Below, one piece after another: positions 15,597 to 25,967 of a stretch of DNA of 32,238 nucleotides. The first letter of the stretch is position 1. Each line of letters opens with the position of its first letter. The stretch is from assembly GCA_021296135.1 (NCBI GenBank), contig JAGWAZ010000006.1, positions 80,858 through 113,095 on the forward strand, in the 5' to 3' direction. The notes below the pieces were generated by a model that was not told the origin of the DNA, did no database searches, and saw only the letters and a list, made by a program, of their open reading frames with translations. Both the position numbers and the translations under genes were made by a program. This stretch comes from Chlorobiota bacterium (lineage in GTDB: Bacteria; Bacteroidota; Ignavibacteria; OLB7).

Positions 15597-16517
15597 TTAC
15601 AAGTCCGGATGTAGTATCCTGAAGATCTGTTGCAATCCATCGACGATCCTTGGGCTGGGACGTGCAATCAGATTCTGTGGGATAGTCCGAATCTTTTTTT
15701 CTTTGTATGCCCGTAGTTCCTGCCATTCCGGGTACATAGTGATAAATTCGTCGATCACCTTTTCCGAGCTTGATGGAACCAGTATCACTTCAGGATCCTG
15801 TCGTAAAAGTAACTCACGACTATATGTTGGATGCGGAATTGGATCATCTGCTGCGATGTTTCGTCCTCCGGCTGATTCGATCACGCTCCCGATAAATCCC
15901 CCGGACGTTGTCATCAATGGTGATTTGTCAATGACAATAAAGGTGGAGACCGGATCATAAGAGGCTGCCTTCTCTTCTATTCTCATGACAATCCGTCGTA
16001 AGCTATCAGTTTTTTGACCTGCTGTGTGTTTACGCCCCAACACAATTCCAACGGTATCAAATCCATTGATGACATCGTTGATCGATCCCTCTGCTATTGC
16101 AAAAGGGCGTAATCCCAACTCTTTGAGTCGATCATATTCTCCTTTGGAACTGCCATCAAACGTCATCATCAGGATCAAATCAGGTCTGAGTGCCACCATG
16201 CTTTCGTAATTGTAGAAGCCGAGCGTTCCTATTGAGGGAACGCTATCAACTGCTGGCGGATAATCGCAGTAGTCAGTACGACCAACCAAGCCTCGCTCAC
16301 CATTCAGGAAATAGACAACCTCAGTCAGATTTGGGGCCAATGAAATGAAACGCTTGGGAGGATTGTCTAAGGAGATAGTATCCTTATATGCATCGACCAG
16401 AATGAGGGCGGAATCCTTGGTTGGCAGGCTCCCGTTTGTCTTGAATCTCTTTTCATTGTTGTTTTCGGAGCATGTACCGAAAAGGAGAGAAAAAGTGAGA
16501 GCAAGAAAAAATCGCAT
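15597..16517 (-). CDS. Periplasmic metal-chelate/cobalamin-binding lipoprotein (BtuF/FepB-like)
   Basis: 306 residues. It has a short signal MRFFLALTFSLLFGTC with a possible lipidated Cys16; the box F-G-T-C is non-canonical. The body is a helical-backbone binding protein of the Peripla_BP_2 family: PKRFISLAPNLTEVVYFL at about 54-71, VGRTDYCDYP, the mid-helix region YESMVALRPDLILM, and the C-terminal DPEVILVPSS and IRTIPQNLIARPSPRIVDGL. DYCDYP and the RPSPRI end are common in cobalamin-binding BtuF-type proteins. It should hand a corrinoid or siderophore to an ABC importer, but no permease or ATPase gene is adjacent. Upstream (16518-16684) there is no sign of a cobalamin riboswitch. Ligand uncertain. 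Confidence 0.85.
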   Translation of the reverse strand: MRFFLALTFSLLFGTCSENNNEKRFKTNGSLPTKDSALILVDAYKDTISLDNPPKRFISLAPNLTEVVYFLNGERGLVGRTDYCDYPPAVDSVPSIGTLGFYNYESMVALRPDLILMMTFDGSSKGEYDRLKELGLRPFAIAEGSINDVINGFDTVGIVLGRKHTAGQKTDSLRRIVMRIEEKAASYDPVSTFIVIDKSPLMTTSGGFIGSVIESAGGRNIAADDPIPHPTYSRELLLRQDPEVILVPSSSEKVIDEFITMYPEWQELRAYKEKKIRTIPQNLIARPSPRIVDGLQQIFRILHPDL

Positions 16518-16684
16518 GGCTTCGATTCCTACTGTTTCTATTGAGTTTGTTGCCGAAGGTAATATGTTCAGTTTAATATTACGTCAAACCTCCAGGTTGT
16601 TTTTACTAACTTGCTACGAAAGTCGCGATTTGCAGGGGGGAATCCGAAGCGCACTAAGCATTATACTATAATCCAATTATTGTC
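16518..16684. promoter_or_regulatory. Divergent promoter region, BtuF-like / T9SS Asp-box protein
   Basis: 167 bases separate two divergent starts. An AT-rich block TTATACTATAATCC lies at about 16660-16674, only 10-20 bases before the plus-strand ATG; its complement gives TATAGTATAATG reading towards the minus-strand gene at a usable distance. No convincing -35 box or Bacteroidota TAnnTTTG -7 box was found at correct spacing. The region is a promoter by position, with weak sequence support. Confidence 0.3.
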
Positions 16685-19600
16685 ATGTCGTTCCCGTATC
16701 GAGCATTGTTCAGTCTTAGTCTCTCGCTCGCACTCCTTTGTGGTATACCAACTTTTCTGTTTCCTCAGCAGAGCGATGATCTACGACCCAACCCCGATCA
16801 GGAGTTGGAGCGTATAGAAGAGCAGTTGAAGGAATCGTTGAAAGTTGCCAAAGATGGCCAGGAAGGTGAAGACCCATCCGGGCGGCACGAGTGGTTCCTT
16901 TTTCAGCGACGTTTCCCATATAGCACAATTCCGGCAGAAATGCGGACAAAAGCTATTCGCGAGACCAAGGCTATGGTGGAGCGGTTAGCGCAATCTGTTG
17001 TTCGGGAGAAAGGAGCTTCAGTTCAGACTGATGCTGCCGAGTGGGTCAATATCGGGCCACGCAATATCGCCGGTCGCGTTCGAGCTATTGCCATGCATCC
17101 CTCCAATGAGGGGACATTCTTTATCGGTGCCGCATCAGGTGGTGTCTGGCAGAATACAGGGAATTATAATCAGTGGACAACAACCTTTGACGGACAATCT
17201 GCTCTTGCAATTGGGGCAATCGAGTTCGATCCTTCTAACCCGGATATAGTCTATGTCGGTACCGGGGAGGTTATCAACTCTCATACAAGCCAGTTCAATG
17301 CAACGCCAGCCTATTTTGGTGATGGGATCTTCAAATCAACCGATGGTGGGCAGACATGGTTTCCTTTGGGACTCTCTCAGCTTGGTACGATTTCCGATAT
17401 ATATGTCCGACGGGATAATCCAAACATGATTTTTGCCACGAGCGCACAAGGAGGAGGAGGATTCTATCGTTCGACCGATGGAGGTGGGAATTGGGTTCAG
17501 CTACATGAGGGGATTTTCTTTGGTATGGCTGTGAATTCCAAGAATGAAGATGAGATGTTGATCGCCGAGGTAAGCACCTTTGCCGGTTCCGGACGCGTAG
17601 TTATTGTTACCAATGCCAGTGGTGCAACTCCTGAATTCGCCAGTGCCGTCGGGATTTCTCCCAGTCGGACAACACGCGTAAGCATTGCTCGTTCGCTTTC
17701 AAATCCCAATATCGTCTATGCTCTTGCTGCCCAACGAAATGAAACTGCAAACTCAGGACGTGACAGTGGGTTGGTCTACAAGTCGGTAGATGGAGGTGAG
17801 AACTGGACGTTAAAGTCGCGATTTGGAGGGGCTTTCTTCAATGCTCAAGGGCACTACAACAACTATATAGCAGTTCACCCATCCAATTCGAGCATTGCTC
17901 TTCTTTGTGGTATCGATGTCTACCGAACGGCAAATGGTGGGGATACGTGGACGAATACGACACGCTCATTATTATTAGGCAATGTACATCCTGATCAGCA
18001 CGTAGCTCTGTTTGATCCGTTCGATAATGACGTTGTCTATCTTGGCAATGACGGTGGTGTTTACCGCTCCTCGAACACAGGTTTAACGTGGACGCGCATC
18101 AGCCTTTCGTTGCCGATCACACAGTTCTATGAGTTGGGCCTTGACCAGACGCGTCCTTATCGTGTGTATGGAGGCACACAGGATAATGGGTCAATGGGGG
18201 CTTTCAGTCCAAACGAGTGGGCAGATAAGTGGACCCCTATACTCGGAGGAGATGGATTCCATGCCATTGTGGATGAGTCGGATCCAAACACGATCTATGC
18301 CGAGTCGCAGTATGGGGTCCTTTCACGAATAAACGCCACTACCCTGCGGCGTACATATTTGACACGCAACCTTGATCGCCACAGCAGTTCAGATTATGAT
18401 CCCGGTGCCTGGTCAACGCCAATTGCAATGAGTCCTGCGGACAAGCTCTCCCTGTATACTGGTCGTGCTGCGCTTTGGCGTTCAACCGATAGGGGTTCTT
18501 CGTGGCAGGCATTACAACCCGGCAACAGTGCACGCATCTCGGCAATCGGACTCTCATCCTTTGACCATCTTGATATGGTGATTGGAACTGCTGGGGGTGA
18601 AGTCTTCAGCTCAACAGATGGTGGATTTGGTTGGGAGCGTGCATCGGGAATTCCCAGACGATATATCTCGGAAATCATTTTTGATCCCGTAGTTAACAGC
18701 AGAGTCTACATAACCGCTTCCGGTTTCCGTTCAGGGCATGTGTTCCGCTCCGATGACTTTGGCAGAACCTTTGTTGATATCACAAATAATCTGCCTGATA
18801 TTCCGACAAGTTCAATTGCCGTTGACCCGGAGAACAACAACACTCTTTTTGTTGGTAATGACGTCGGTGTCTTTATCTCGCTTGATGGGGGAGAACTTTG
18901 GTTGCCTTTCAATAACAAACTCCCCTTTGTCCCGGTTGTAGACCTTGAAATTCATCGTTCGAGAAGAACGCTGGTTGCAGCAACTCATGGACGTTCGATG
19001 TTTGAGATCAGCATTGTCGATCCACAGCTGCAGCCAACAATTATTCGTCCCAGTCGCGGACAGAATTTTGTTTCTGACGATACCTTGAATATTGTGTGGA
19101 CTGGTATCGAGGAACCGGTTCGTGTCATGATAAGCTATGATGGGGGACGAACGTTTGACACGATAGCTATTGTTAATGATGGTTCGACATTATGGTACAT
19201 CATACCATTTGTCCGTTCTACAAACACGATAGTTCATATTGAAACGCTTGACAGAAGGATCATTGTAGATTCTGATCCGTTTTCAGTCTCGCCAAAGATA
19301 AATACCGATTCCCGCGGTACAAGAGGATTCCTTGCAGGAGCTATTGCAATACGAGGTGGAAGTCTCTGGGCTGTGAACAGAGAGAACGATAACATCGAGG
19401 TCCTTCGTTTGCCTATGTTGTTTCCTATAACAAAGAGTGTTACGCGAACTGGCATACCCGGAGATGTGATTGATCTCGCTTACGATGAAGCGAACGATCG
19501 TTTCTTCGTTCTGACGGGCACTACGAGTGACTTCAGTGGTGCAAAGCTTTATGCCATGGATACTACCGGCGCTTCGACAGGTGAAGTTCCTTTGCCCGAA

Positions 19601-20311
19601 TCGACAATCGGTGGTGTTGCGATGACTCCACAAGGATTAACGGTCATGACAGCCGGAACTGATGGTCGTGCCTATGTCATCGATCCGGATGATGGATCAG
19701 TAATCAGCTCAACAGATCGGCTCGTCAACGGGACAGGTGATCGTCGTACCGGACTCGACTGGGATGGCTCGAGGCTCGTTCAGGGCGTTAAGAATGCTCA
19801 ACCAAACACTTCGTTTCCAGATGCGCTGCATCGACTTCGTTTTGAAGAACAGCTTGCCGTGCGACATGAAATCCCATTGGTTGTGCAGAACAATAGATCA
19901 ATTGATCTGTATGGTCTTGCTTTCTTCCCGGATGAGGATCCAACCAATGGTCGATATTATCTCACCGATACTGACGGGGAGTTCTATATCCTTAAAACCT
20001 TGATAACGACTGGTGTGCAGGATCGTAGATTCCTTGAAGTCAGTTCAAGCGTTACGCTACGACAAATTTCTCCAAACCCGTTTCGTTCTGTTGCGGAGTT
20101 GGAAGTAGAGATAACCTCGGCTGGTAATGTGCGGATAGATGTTTTTGATGAGGAAGGACGGAACATTGCGACGCCGTTTGATGGACGTATGGAGCCTGGC
20201 ATGCATTCGATCCGGTTCAATGCGGATAATCTGCCAAGTGGTGTTTATACCTTTGTTTTGACTGGATCAAATGGAGATCGTGATATACGACCGGCAATCC
20301 TCTTGCGATAA
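16685..20311 (+). CDS. Secreted Asp-box (BNR/sortilin-like) beta-propeller protein with T9SS sorting domain
   Basis: 1208 residues with a signal peptide (hydrophobic to about residue 27, then PQQSDD). From about 217 to 825 there are some ten Asp-box motifs of S/T-x-D-x-G-x-x-W type, e.g. STDGGQTW, STDGGGNW, SVDGGENW, STDRGSSW, STDGGFGW, SLDGGELW and SYDGGRTF; this is the hallmark of sialidase/VPS10-type propellers. No sialidase Arg triad is apparent, so enzymatic activity should not be assumed. A second propeller-like part (about 875-1120) follows. The last 85 residues (SPNPF, LEVEI, VRIDVFDEEGRNI, GMHSIRFNADNLPSGVYTFVL) are a clear T9SS type A sorting domain, so the protein should pass the outer membrane by T9SS and become surface-bound or released. 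It is monocistronic: divergent upstream, hairpin at 20357-20393 downstream. Confidence 0.9.
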   Translation: MSFPYRALFSLSLSLALLCGIPTFLFPQQSDDLRPNPDQELERIEEQLKESLKVAKDGQEGEDPSGRHEWFLFQRRFPYSTIPAEMRTKAIRETKAMVERLAQSVVREKGASVQTDAAEWVNIGPRNIAGRVRAIAMHPSNEGTFFIGAASGGVWQNTGNYNQWTTTFDGQSALAIGAIEFDPSNPDIVYVGTGEVINSHTSQFNATPAYFGDGIFKSTDGGQTWFPLGLSQLGTISDIYVRRDNPNMIFATSAQGGGGFYRSTDGGGNWVQLHEGIFFGMAVNSKNEDEMLIAEVSTFAGSGRVVIVTNASGATPEFASAVGISPSRTTRVSIARSLSNPNIVYALAAQRNETANSGRDSGLVYKSVDGGENWTLKSRFGGAFFNAQGHYNNYIAVHPSNSSIALLCGIDVYRTANGGDTWTNTTRSLLLGNVHPDQHVALFDPFDNDVVYLGNDGGVYRSSNTGLTWTRISLSLPITQFYELGLDQTRPYRVYGGTQDNGSMGAFSPNEWADKWTPILGGDGFHAIVDESDPNTIYAESQYGVLSRINATTLRRTYLTRNLDRHSSSDYDPGAWSTPIAMSPADKLSLYTGRAALWRSTDRGSSWQALQPGNSARISAIGLSSFDHLDMVIGTAGGEVFSSTDGGFGWERASGIPRRYISEIIFDPVVNSRVYITASGFRSGHVFRSDDFGRTFVDITNNLPDIPTSSIAVDPENNNTLFVGNDVGVFISLDGGELWLPFNNKLPFVPVVDLEIHRSRRTLVAATHGRSMFEISIVDPQLQPTIIRPSRGQNFVSDDTLNIVWTGIEEPVRVMISYDGGRTFDTIAIVNDGSTLWYIIPFVRSTNTIVHIETLDRRIIVDSDPFSVSPKINTDSRGTRGFLAGAIAIRGGSLWAVNRENDNIEVLRLPMLFPITKSVTRTGIPGDVIDLAYDEANDRFFVLTGTTSDFSGAKLYAMDTTGASTGEVPLPESTIGGVAMTPQGLTVMTAGTDGRAYVIDPDDGSVISSTDRLVNGTGDRRTGLDWDGSRLVQGVKNAQPNTSFPDALHRLRFEEQLAVRHEIPLVVQNNRSIDLYGLAFFPDEDPTNGRYYLTDTDGEFYILKTLITTGVQDRRFLEVSSSVTLRQISPNPFRSVAELEVEITSAGNVRIDVFDEEGRNIATPFDGRMEPGMHSIRFNADNLPSGVYTFVLTGSNGDRDIRPAILLR

Positions 20312-20356
20312 TGGACAGCCTGGACGGTAAGAAGAGAAACTATCATATAAGAATCT

Positions 20357-20393
20357 GAAAGGACTGGTCGATAAAATAACGATCAGTCCTTTC
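20357..20393 (+). terminator. Strong stem-loop after the T9SS protein gene
   Basis: GAAAGGACTGGTCG (20357-20370) pairs with CGATCAGTCCTTTC (20380-20393): 14 pairs with one G-T, over a 9-base AT loop. It starts 46 bases after the stop codon. The downstream sequence GTCATATTTAAT is only moderately T-rich, so this is a probable rather than textbook intrinsic terminator. Nothing else but AT-rich leader is seen up to 20553. Confidence 0.6.
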
Positions 20394-20553
20394 GTCATAT
20401 TTAATGTCATGTTCATAATGGAAAGGCTCAAGAAGTTTGTTATAGTTTTGTAGTGATGAATTTGTGTGGGGGTAATGAGAAAACAGGAGCGAATCCTATC
20501 CCCTCTTGGTTTCGTAGCAGAAAGGCAATAGTAGCTGGCTGAAAAAGGATAGA

Positions 20554-20901
20554 ATGGCAATCAGAATAACAGATGAGTGCATTAATTGTGGGGCCTGTGA
20601 GCCAGAATGCCCAAACAATGCAATCTATGAAGGAGGAGTGCCTTGGACGCTTGCCGGGATTACCTATGCACCTGGTGAAGAAGCCCCGAGTGGGGCACAA
20701 GATTTTTTTTCCAATAATTGTTACTACATCGTTCCGGACAAGTGTACTGAATGTGTCGGCTTCCATGATGAGCCACAGTGTGCGGCTGTCTGCCCGGTCG
20801 ACGTCTGTCTTCCGGATCCCGATCATATTGAGTCAGCAAAGGAATTACTGAGCAAAGTGGATTATCTGAGCATGATAGATATTGAACGACTCAGAACGTA
20901 G
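20554..20901 (+). CDS. 2[4Fe-4S] ferredoxin (Alvin/Chlorobium-type)
   Basis: 115 residues; a small cytosolic electron carrier. The first cluster motif is C9-x2-C12-x2-C15-x3-C19-P. The second is C64-x2-C67-x8-C76-x3-C80-P, with the eight-residue insertion (VGFHDEPQ) typical of the Allochromatium vinosum-type ferredoxins also common in green sulfur bacteria. The 44-residue spacer with an extra Cys56 is longer than in the usual 80-100 residue members of that group; Cys85 may also be free. AAAAGGA lies 5 bases before the ATG, one of the few good ribosome sites in this window. gcvP follows on the same strand, but no functional link is known. Such low-potential carriers serve oxidoreductases such as pyruvate:ferredoxin oxidoreductase; the partner is not in the window. 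Confidence 0.93.
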   Translation: MAIRITDECINCGACEPECPNNAIYEGGVPWTLAGITYAPGEEAPSGAQDFFSNNCYYIVPDKCTECVGFHDEPQCAAVCPVDVCLPDPDHIESAKELLSKVDYLSMIDIERLRT

Positions 20902-21069
20902 AGACTATAGGGTGACAGAAAAAGGTTCACGGCTTATGCTGCAGGCGGACTGACCTCTCAAATTCCCCCGGTGAAACGTACTATGACGACTCGACATCTA
21001 GAAGTCGAGGAGTTTTGTAGGATAGAAAACGAATCAAGTAATTCTCAACTATTCAAATTCCTATCACAC

Positions 21070-23964
21070 ATGGCGGGAACGCTGCGCGAACTTGAAATCA
21101 CAACAACGGACAATTTTGCTCCGCGACACATTGGGCCAAACAAGGAAGAAGTCCAATCCATGCTTGAATATCTTGGGTATGGGTCACTCGATGAGATGAT
21201 TGACGCAACCATATCGGCAGATATTCGCCTTGGCAAATCGCTCGACATTGAGAAGGGTATGAGCGAATATGAACTCCTGGAAGAACTCAGGCGGATTGCT
21301 GCGATGAACCTTCCTGCCCGGTCATTTATCGGCATGGGCTATTATGACTGTATCACACCACCTGTCATACTGAGAAATATTCTGGAAAATCCGGGATGGT
21401 ACACACAGTACACGCCCTATCAGGCAGAGATCTCTCAAGGACGTCTCGAAGCTTTGCTCAACTTCCAGACTATGGTGATTGATATGACTGGTCTGTCAAT
21501 AGCCAACGCGTCACTTCTTGATGAAGGTACTGCCGCGGCTGAAGCCATGCACCTTAGCTATGGAGAATCAAAAGGGGATGCAAACGCATTCTTTGTTTCG
21601 GAGGCATGTTTCCCACAGACAATAGAGGTAGTAAGAACACGAGCCGAAGCTCTTGGAATAGAAGTGCTTGTGGGCGATCATCAGACCTTCGATTTTTCAA
21701 TTCCGATCTTTGGTGCACTTCTGCAGTATCCAGCCGAAGACGGAGCAATTTACGATTACCACCCGTTCGTTGAGCGTGCACATGAACATAGTGCGCTCGT
21801 TACGGTCGCAGCCGATCTTCTGGCGTTGGCTCTACTGAGGCCGCCGGCTGAGTTCGGTGCCGATATTGCTGTTGGAAGTACGCAGAGATTTGGAGTTCCT
21901 CTCGGCTATGGTGGCCCTCATGCGGCGTATTTCGCCTGTCGTGAAGAATACAAGCGGAAGATTCCAGGGCGCATCATTGGTCTTTCTGTTGATGCAGAGG
22001 GAAACCCCGCCCTGCGAATGGCGTTGCAGACACGGGAGCAGCACATTCGTCGTGAGAAGGCAACAAGTAATATCTGTACCGCGCAGGTATTGCTGGCGGT
22101 GATCGCTGGAATGTATGCTGTCTATCATGGCCCTGAAGGAATTCAGAAGGTTGCCCGCCGTGTAAACCAATTGACGAGAGCGCTTGCAAATGGTCTCGAG
22201 AAGCTTGGATATGCCATCACACACGATCTTTACTTTGACACTCTTCGCGTGGAGACGGGTGACAAGACTGAGAGTATTATACGGGCTTCGCGCGAACGTT
22301 TGATCAATCTTCGTCTGATTGATGAAAAGACAATAGGTCTGTCGCTTGATGAGGCAACCCGTATCACCGAACTCCAAATACTGCTGGAGGTTTTTAGCTC
22401 GGAAGAGGTATCCGAAAGTCTGCTTCACGAGTCGTTTGCTGAGGAAGATGCTACCTACCCTTCACCCCACGCCAGAACATCTGCGTACCTGACCCATCCG
22501 GTCTTTAACACACATGGCTCGGAGACGGAAATGCTCCGATATATGCGGAAATTGGAATCACGAGATCTATCACTTACGCATTCGATGATCTCGCTCGGTT
22601 CTTGCACTATGAAGCTGAACGGCACAACCGAAATGATTCCGGTTACCTGGCCGGAGTTTGGGCGAGTTCATCCGTTTGCCCCGCTCGATCAGACGAAAGG
22701 GTATCAGCATATCTTTAAAACGCTTGAGCGGGATCTTGAAGAGGTCACAGGGTTTGCAAAGATTTCACTACAACCTAATGCCGGATCGCAGGGAGAGTAT
22801 TCCGGACTGCTTGTGATTCGTGCCTATCATCAAAGTAGAGGAGACAAGGATCGAAATATCTGCTTGATACCGAAATCGGCCCATGGCACGAATCCTGCCA
22901 GTGCGGTTATGGCTGGTATGAAGGTCGTTGTCGTTGGAACGGACCAGAATGGGAACATCGATCTGGACGATCTTCGAGCAAAAGCTGAGGAGCAGAAGCA
23001 GAATCTCGCGGCTTTGATGGTAACCTATCCAAGTACGCATGGTGTCTTTGAGGAGACTATAAGTGAAGTCTGCAACATCATTCACTCTCATGGTGGGCAG
23101 GTCTATATGGATGGTGCAAACATGAACGCACAGGTCGGTCTCTGCCGACCTGGAGATTTTGGAGCAGACGTCTGTCACCTGAACCTTCATAAGACTTTCT
23201 GCATTCCGCATGGTGGCGGAGGACCGGGAATGGGGCCGATCGGAGTAGCAGAGCATCTCGCTCCTTTCTTGCCAACGCATCCGATTGTCGCTGGGATAGG
23301 TGGCAAGAATGGGATAGGTGCGATCGCTGCGGCTCCCTGGGGAAGTGCGAGTATCCTACTGATCTCCTGGGCCTATATCAAGTTAATGGGAGGAGAAGGG
23401 TTGAAGCAGGCGACACAGGTCGCTATCCTCAACGCCAACTATATGGCCCGAAGACTTGAGGAGCACTATCCTGTCCTTTACAAAGGCAAAAATGGCGCTG
23501 TTGCTCATGAGTGCCTTATCGATCTTCGCCCCTTGAAGATATCCTCTGGCATTGAGGTGGAGGACGTTGCAAAGCGACTGATTGATTATGGCTATCATGC
23601 ACCAACGGTTAGCTTTCCGGTTCCGGGAACAATGATGGTGGAACCGACCGAAAGCGAAGCGAAGGATGAGCTTGACAGATTCTGTGATGCAATGATCTCA
23701 ATACGTGCAGAGATCCAGGAAGTAGAAATCGGTCTTGTTGACAAAACGGATAACGTGCTAAAACAGGCTCCGCATACAGCCACAGCCGTTGTTGCTAACG
23801 AATGGTCTCATTCCTACAACCGCGAAAAGGCAGCCTATCCTGCTCCCTGGACGAAAGAGCATAAGTTCTGGCCCTATGTTCGGCGGATTAACAATGCTGC
23901 CGGTGATCGCAATCTTATCTGTGCTTGTCCACCGATTGAAGAGAAGAGTATGTGTAAAATGTAG
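21070..23964 (+). CDS. gcvP: Glycine dehydrogenase (decarboxylating), P-protein of the glycine cleavage system
   Basis: 964 residues from the chosen start, the usual length of the single-chain P-protein. It decarboxylates glycine with PLP and passes the aminomethyl group to lipoyl-H-protein. Seen: [13 protein letters not shown] near the N-terminus; the N-terminal half (gcvPA-like) with [22 protein letters not shown] and [19 protein letters not shown]; and the C-terminal half (gcvPB-like) with [37 protein letters not shown] and the Schiff-base Lys in [18 protein letters not shown] (AAG at 23191-23193). The frame is open to a GTG at 20971 and an ATG at 20983; the latter has GGTGA 8 bases upstream and would add 29 residues. 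I prefer 21070 because homologues begin about 10-15 residues before RHIGP. gcvT and gcvH are not in the window. Confidence 0.96.
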   Translation: MAGTLRELEITTTDNFAPRHIGPNKEEVQSMLEYLGYGSLDEMIDATISADIRLGKSLDIEKGMSEYELLEELRRIAAMNLPARSFIGMGYYDCITPPVILRNILENPGWYTQYTPYQAEISQGRLEALLNFQTMVIDMTGLSIANASLLDEGTAAAEAMHLSYGESKGDANAFFVSEACFPQTIEVVRTRAEALGIEVLVGDHQTFDFSIPIFGALLQYPAEDGAIYDYHPFVERAHEHSALVTVAADLLALALLRPPAEFGADIAVGSTQRFGVPLGYGGPHAAYFACREEYKRKIPGRIIGLSVDAEGNPALRMALQTREQHIRREKATSNICTAQVLLAVIAGMYAVYHGPEGIQKVARRVNQLTRALANGLEKLGYAITHDLYFDTLRVETGDKTESIIRASRERLINLRLIDEKTIGLSLDEATRITELQILLEVFSSEEVSESLLHESFAEEDATYPSPHARTSAYLTHPVFNTHGSETEMLRYMRKLESRDLSLTHSMISLGSCTMKLNGTTEMIPVTWPEFGRVHPFAPLDQTKGYQHIFKTLERDLEEVTGFAKISLQPNAGSQGEYSGLLVIRAYHQSRGDKDRNICLIPKSAHGTNPASAVMAGMKVVVVGTDQNGNIDLDDLRAKAEEQKQNLAALMVTYPSTHGVFEETISEVCNIIHSHGGQVYMDGANMNAQVGLCRPGDFGADVCHLNLHKTFCIPHGGGGPGMGPIGVAEHLAPFLPTHPIVAGIGGKNGIGAIAAAPWGSASILLISWAYIKLMGGEGLKQATQVAILNANYMARRLEEHYPVLYKGKNGAVAHECLIDLRPLKISSGIEVEDVAKRLIDYGYHAPTVSFPVPGTMMVEPTESEAKDELDRFCDAMISIRAEIQEVEIGLVDKTDNVLKQAPHTATAVVANEWSHSYNREKAAYPAPWTKEHKFWPYVRRINNAAGDRNLICACPPIEEKSMCKM

Positions 23965-24086
23965 CTCTGAACTCGTCATCATAGCGCGTTGTCGTATTGA
24001 TCAATAGCGATACCGAGTTGTCGTTCCACTTACGATATTGATTCTGAAAATCAATGAATATTAAATAAACCAATTCCATTCTCCTG

Positions 24087-25895
24087 ATGAACAGATTCCA
24101 GCTACTGTTGCTCGTTTGCGGAGTACTCTTTCTACCATGGGTTCCTTTCGCCAACGCACAACAAATTTCTGACATAACAGTAGAAGAATTGCGCACGCAT
24201 GTCAAATATCTCTCGAGTGACGAACTTGAGGGAAGGCGAACCGGAACACGAGGCAACTTGTTGGCAGCCGGATATATTAGTGGAGAGTTTGTGCAGTATG
24301 GTCTCGAGCCTGTTAATGGATCATATCTGCATGATTTCCCCTATCTCAAGTCAGTGACCGCTGGTCCGGCCAACAGCTTTGCATTTCTCGGTCAAAAAAC
24401 AAACGGTGCAGAGGAATACAAACAACTTCTGCCGAAACTTGATTTTGCTCCGCTCAGTTTTAGCAGTAATGGCTCGGTAGATGGAGAAATAGCTTTTGTC
24501 GGCTATGGTATTTCCGCCCCTGATAGAAAATATGATGACTATCAGAATGTCGATGTCGACGGCAAGATTGTAATGATGCTTAGGTACTCTCCTCCAAACC
24601 TCTCCTATCATGATAAAGAAAAAGATCTCTTAATATATGCCGGCACTGTCACGAAAGTCTTGACCGCTCGCGAGAAGGGAGCTTCTGGAATCATTATGGT
24701 TGATCTCGATGGATATGGGGATAGACCAATGTCAACCTCTTTGATGCGGGGATTTACAGACGCCGGAATGCCTGTTGTCTCAGTTCGCCCCGGAGCTCTC
24801 GACTGGTTCAGAGATGCCGAAGGACTTAGCATCGTTGAAGTGCGCGAGGGAATTGACAAGAATCGTGTGCCTAATTCTTTTTTGATCGAGGGTAAGGAAG
24901 CTTCTATCACGACTGATTTGAGGTTCGACCGTGTCAATGCACCGAATGTGCTTGGCATGGTTCCCGGGAATGATCCCACGTTGAAAGATGAGATCATTAT
25001 TGTCGGTGCTCACTTCGATCATCTCGGACATGGCGGCTCAGGATCGCGTCACCGCGATTCTGATTCGGCAATCCACAATGGTGCGGATGATAACGCATCA
25101 GGAACAGCAGGCGTTATAGGGCTTGCTCGTTACTATGGGGCGACTCGGTCAAACCGTCGTACAATCATCTTCATAGCCTTTAATGGTGAAGAAGAGGGCT
25201 TGCTTGGATCGGCTGCACTCGTTGATAATCCTCCCTTTAACACCGAGAACGTAGTTGCGATGATTAACCTTGATATGATTGGCAGACTCGGAAACAACGA
25301 GCTTGTTGTGCAAGGGACCGGGACTGCCACGGAATGGGAAGAGATCCTCGAACGGGCCAATAGTGGAGGACTCCTAGTGAAAAGTGTCAAGGATGGATTT
25401 GGTCCAAGCGACCACTCCAGTTTTTATGCCAAGCAGATACCGGTCCTCTTTTTCTTTACAGGACTTCACGGTGACTATCATCGTCCAAGCGATGATTGGG
25501 AGTTGGTGAACTATGAGGGGCTTCACGATGTCGTTGATCTTGTAGGCCGAGTAGTAGGCGAAATTGATAGCCGGATAGAGCCTCTTCACTATGTCGAAGT
25601 TCCACGTTCAGCTCCAAGAAGAGGTCCGCGGCTTCGTGTGGTCCTCGGTCTCATTCCCGATTATGGCTTTGATGGTAAGGGGTTACGACTTTTGGGTGTC
25701 TCCAAGGGAGGTCCAGCCGAAAAGGGAGGTGTTCGTAGTGGAGATATTATCATCAGGCTGAATGGGAAAGAGGTGAACGGCATAGAGGAATACATGTATG
25801 TCCTCGCTTCGACTGAACCGGGTAAGGAGGTTGAGGTGGTTCTACTCAGAGATGAAACGGAAGTCTCAACGTTTGTAATCCCTAAAAAGAGATAA
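24087..25895 (+). CDS. Exported M28-family zinc aminopeptidase with PDZ domain
   Basis: 602 residues. The signal peptide MNRFQLLLLVCGVLFLPWVPF ends at an ANA-QQ cleavage site near 26. An insert at about 110-250 resembles a PA domain. The catalytic M28 domain follows, with all zinc-site motifs: AHFDH (His309), GADDNASG (Asp334/335), GEEEG (Glu368-370, containing the base and a ligand), NLDMIG and HGDYHRPSDD (His465). The last 90 residues are a PDZ domain (GLRLLGVSKGGPAEKGGVRSGDIIIRLNG), which usually binds C-termini or regulates access. The enzyme should trim N-terminal amino acids from peptides in the periplasm or outside. M28-PA-PDZ proteins of this size are common in Bacteroidota. An AT-rich 122-base gap precedes it. 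No Shine-Dalgarno seen. Confidence 0.93.
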   Translation: MNRFQLLLLVCGVLFLPWVPFANAQQISDITVEELRTHVKYLSSDELEGRRTGTRGNLLAAGYISGEFVQYGLEPVNGSYLHDFPYLKSVTAGPANSFAFLGQKTNGAEEYKQLLPKLDFAPLSFSSNGSVDGEIAFVGYGISAPDRKYDDYQNVDVDGKIVMMLRYSPPNLSYHDKEKDLLIYAGTVTKVLTAREKGASGIIMVDLDGYGDRPMSTSLMRGFTDAGMPVVSVRPGALDWFRDAEGLSIVEVREGIDKNRVPNSFLIEGKEASITTDLRFDRVNAPNVLGMVPGNDPTLKDEIIIVGAHFDHLGHGGSGSRHRDSDSAIHNGADDNASGTAGVIGLARYYGATRSNRRTIIFIAFNGEEEGLLGSAALVDNPPFNTENVVAMINLDMIGRLGNNELVVQGTGTATEWEEILERANSGGLLVKSVKDGFGPSDHSSFYAKQIPVLFFFTGLHGDYHRPSDDWELVNYEGLHDVVDLVGRVVGEIDSRIEPLHYVEVPRSAPRRGPRLRVVLGLIPDYGFDGKGLRLLGVSKGGPAEKGGVRSGDIIIRLNGKEVNGIEEYMYVLASTEPGKEVEVVLLRDETEVSTFVIPKKR

Positions 25896-25967
25896 GAAAA
25901 ACCGTAGTTCTTGATGAGTCGTTAGCTGATGCACTTAGGCAAAGGACAAGCAGATTAAGAAAGCGAT

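Noticed and set aside
16518-16684. Cobalamin riboswitch upstream of the BtuF-like gene
   Set aside because: The leader is short, and no B12-box-like conserved block or complex fold is visible.
21832-22428. 198-residue minus-strand ORF inside gcvP
   Set aside because: It is antisense to a strongly conserved gene and has no recognisable domain.
24037-24055. ATTGATT/AATCAAT hairpin after gcvP as a terminator
   Set aside because: The stem is only seven AT-rich pairs and no T-tract follows.
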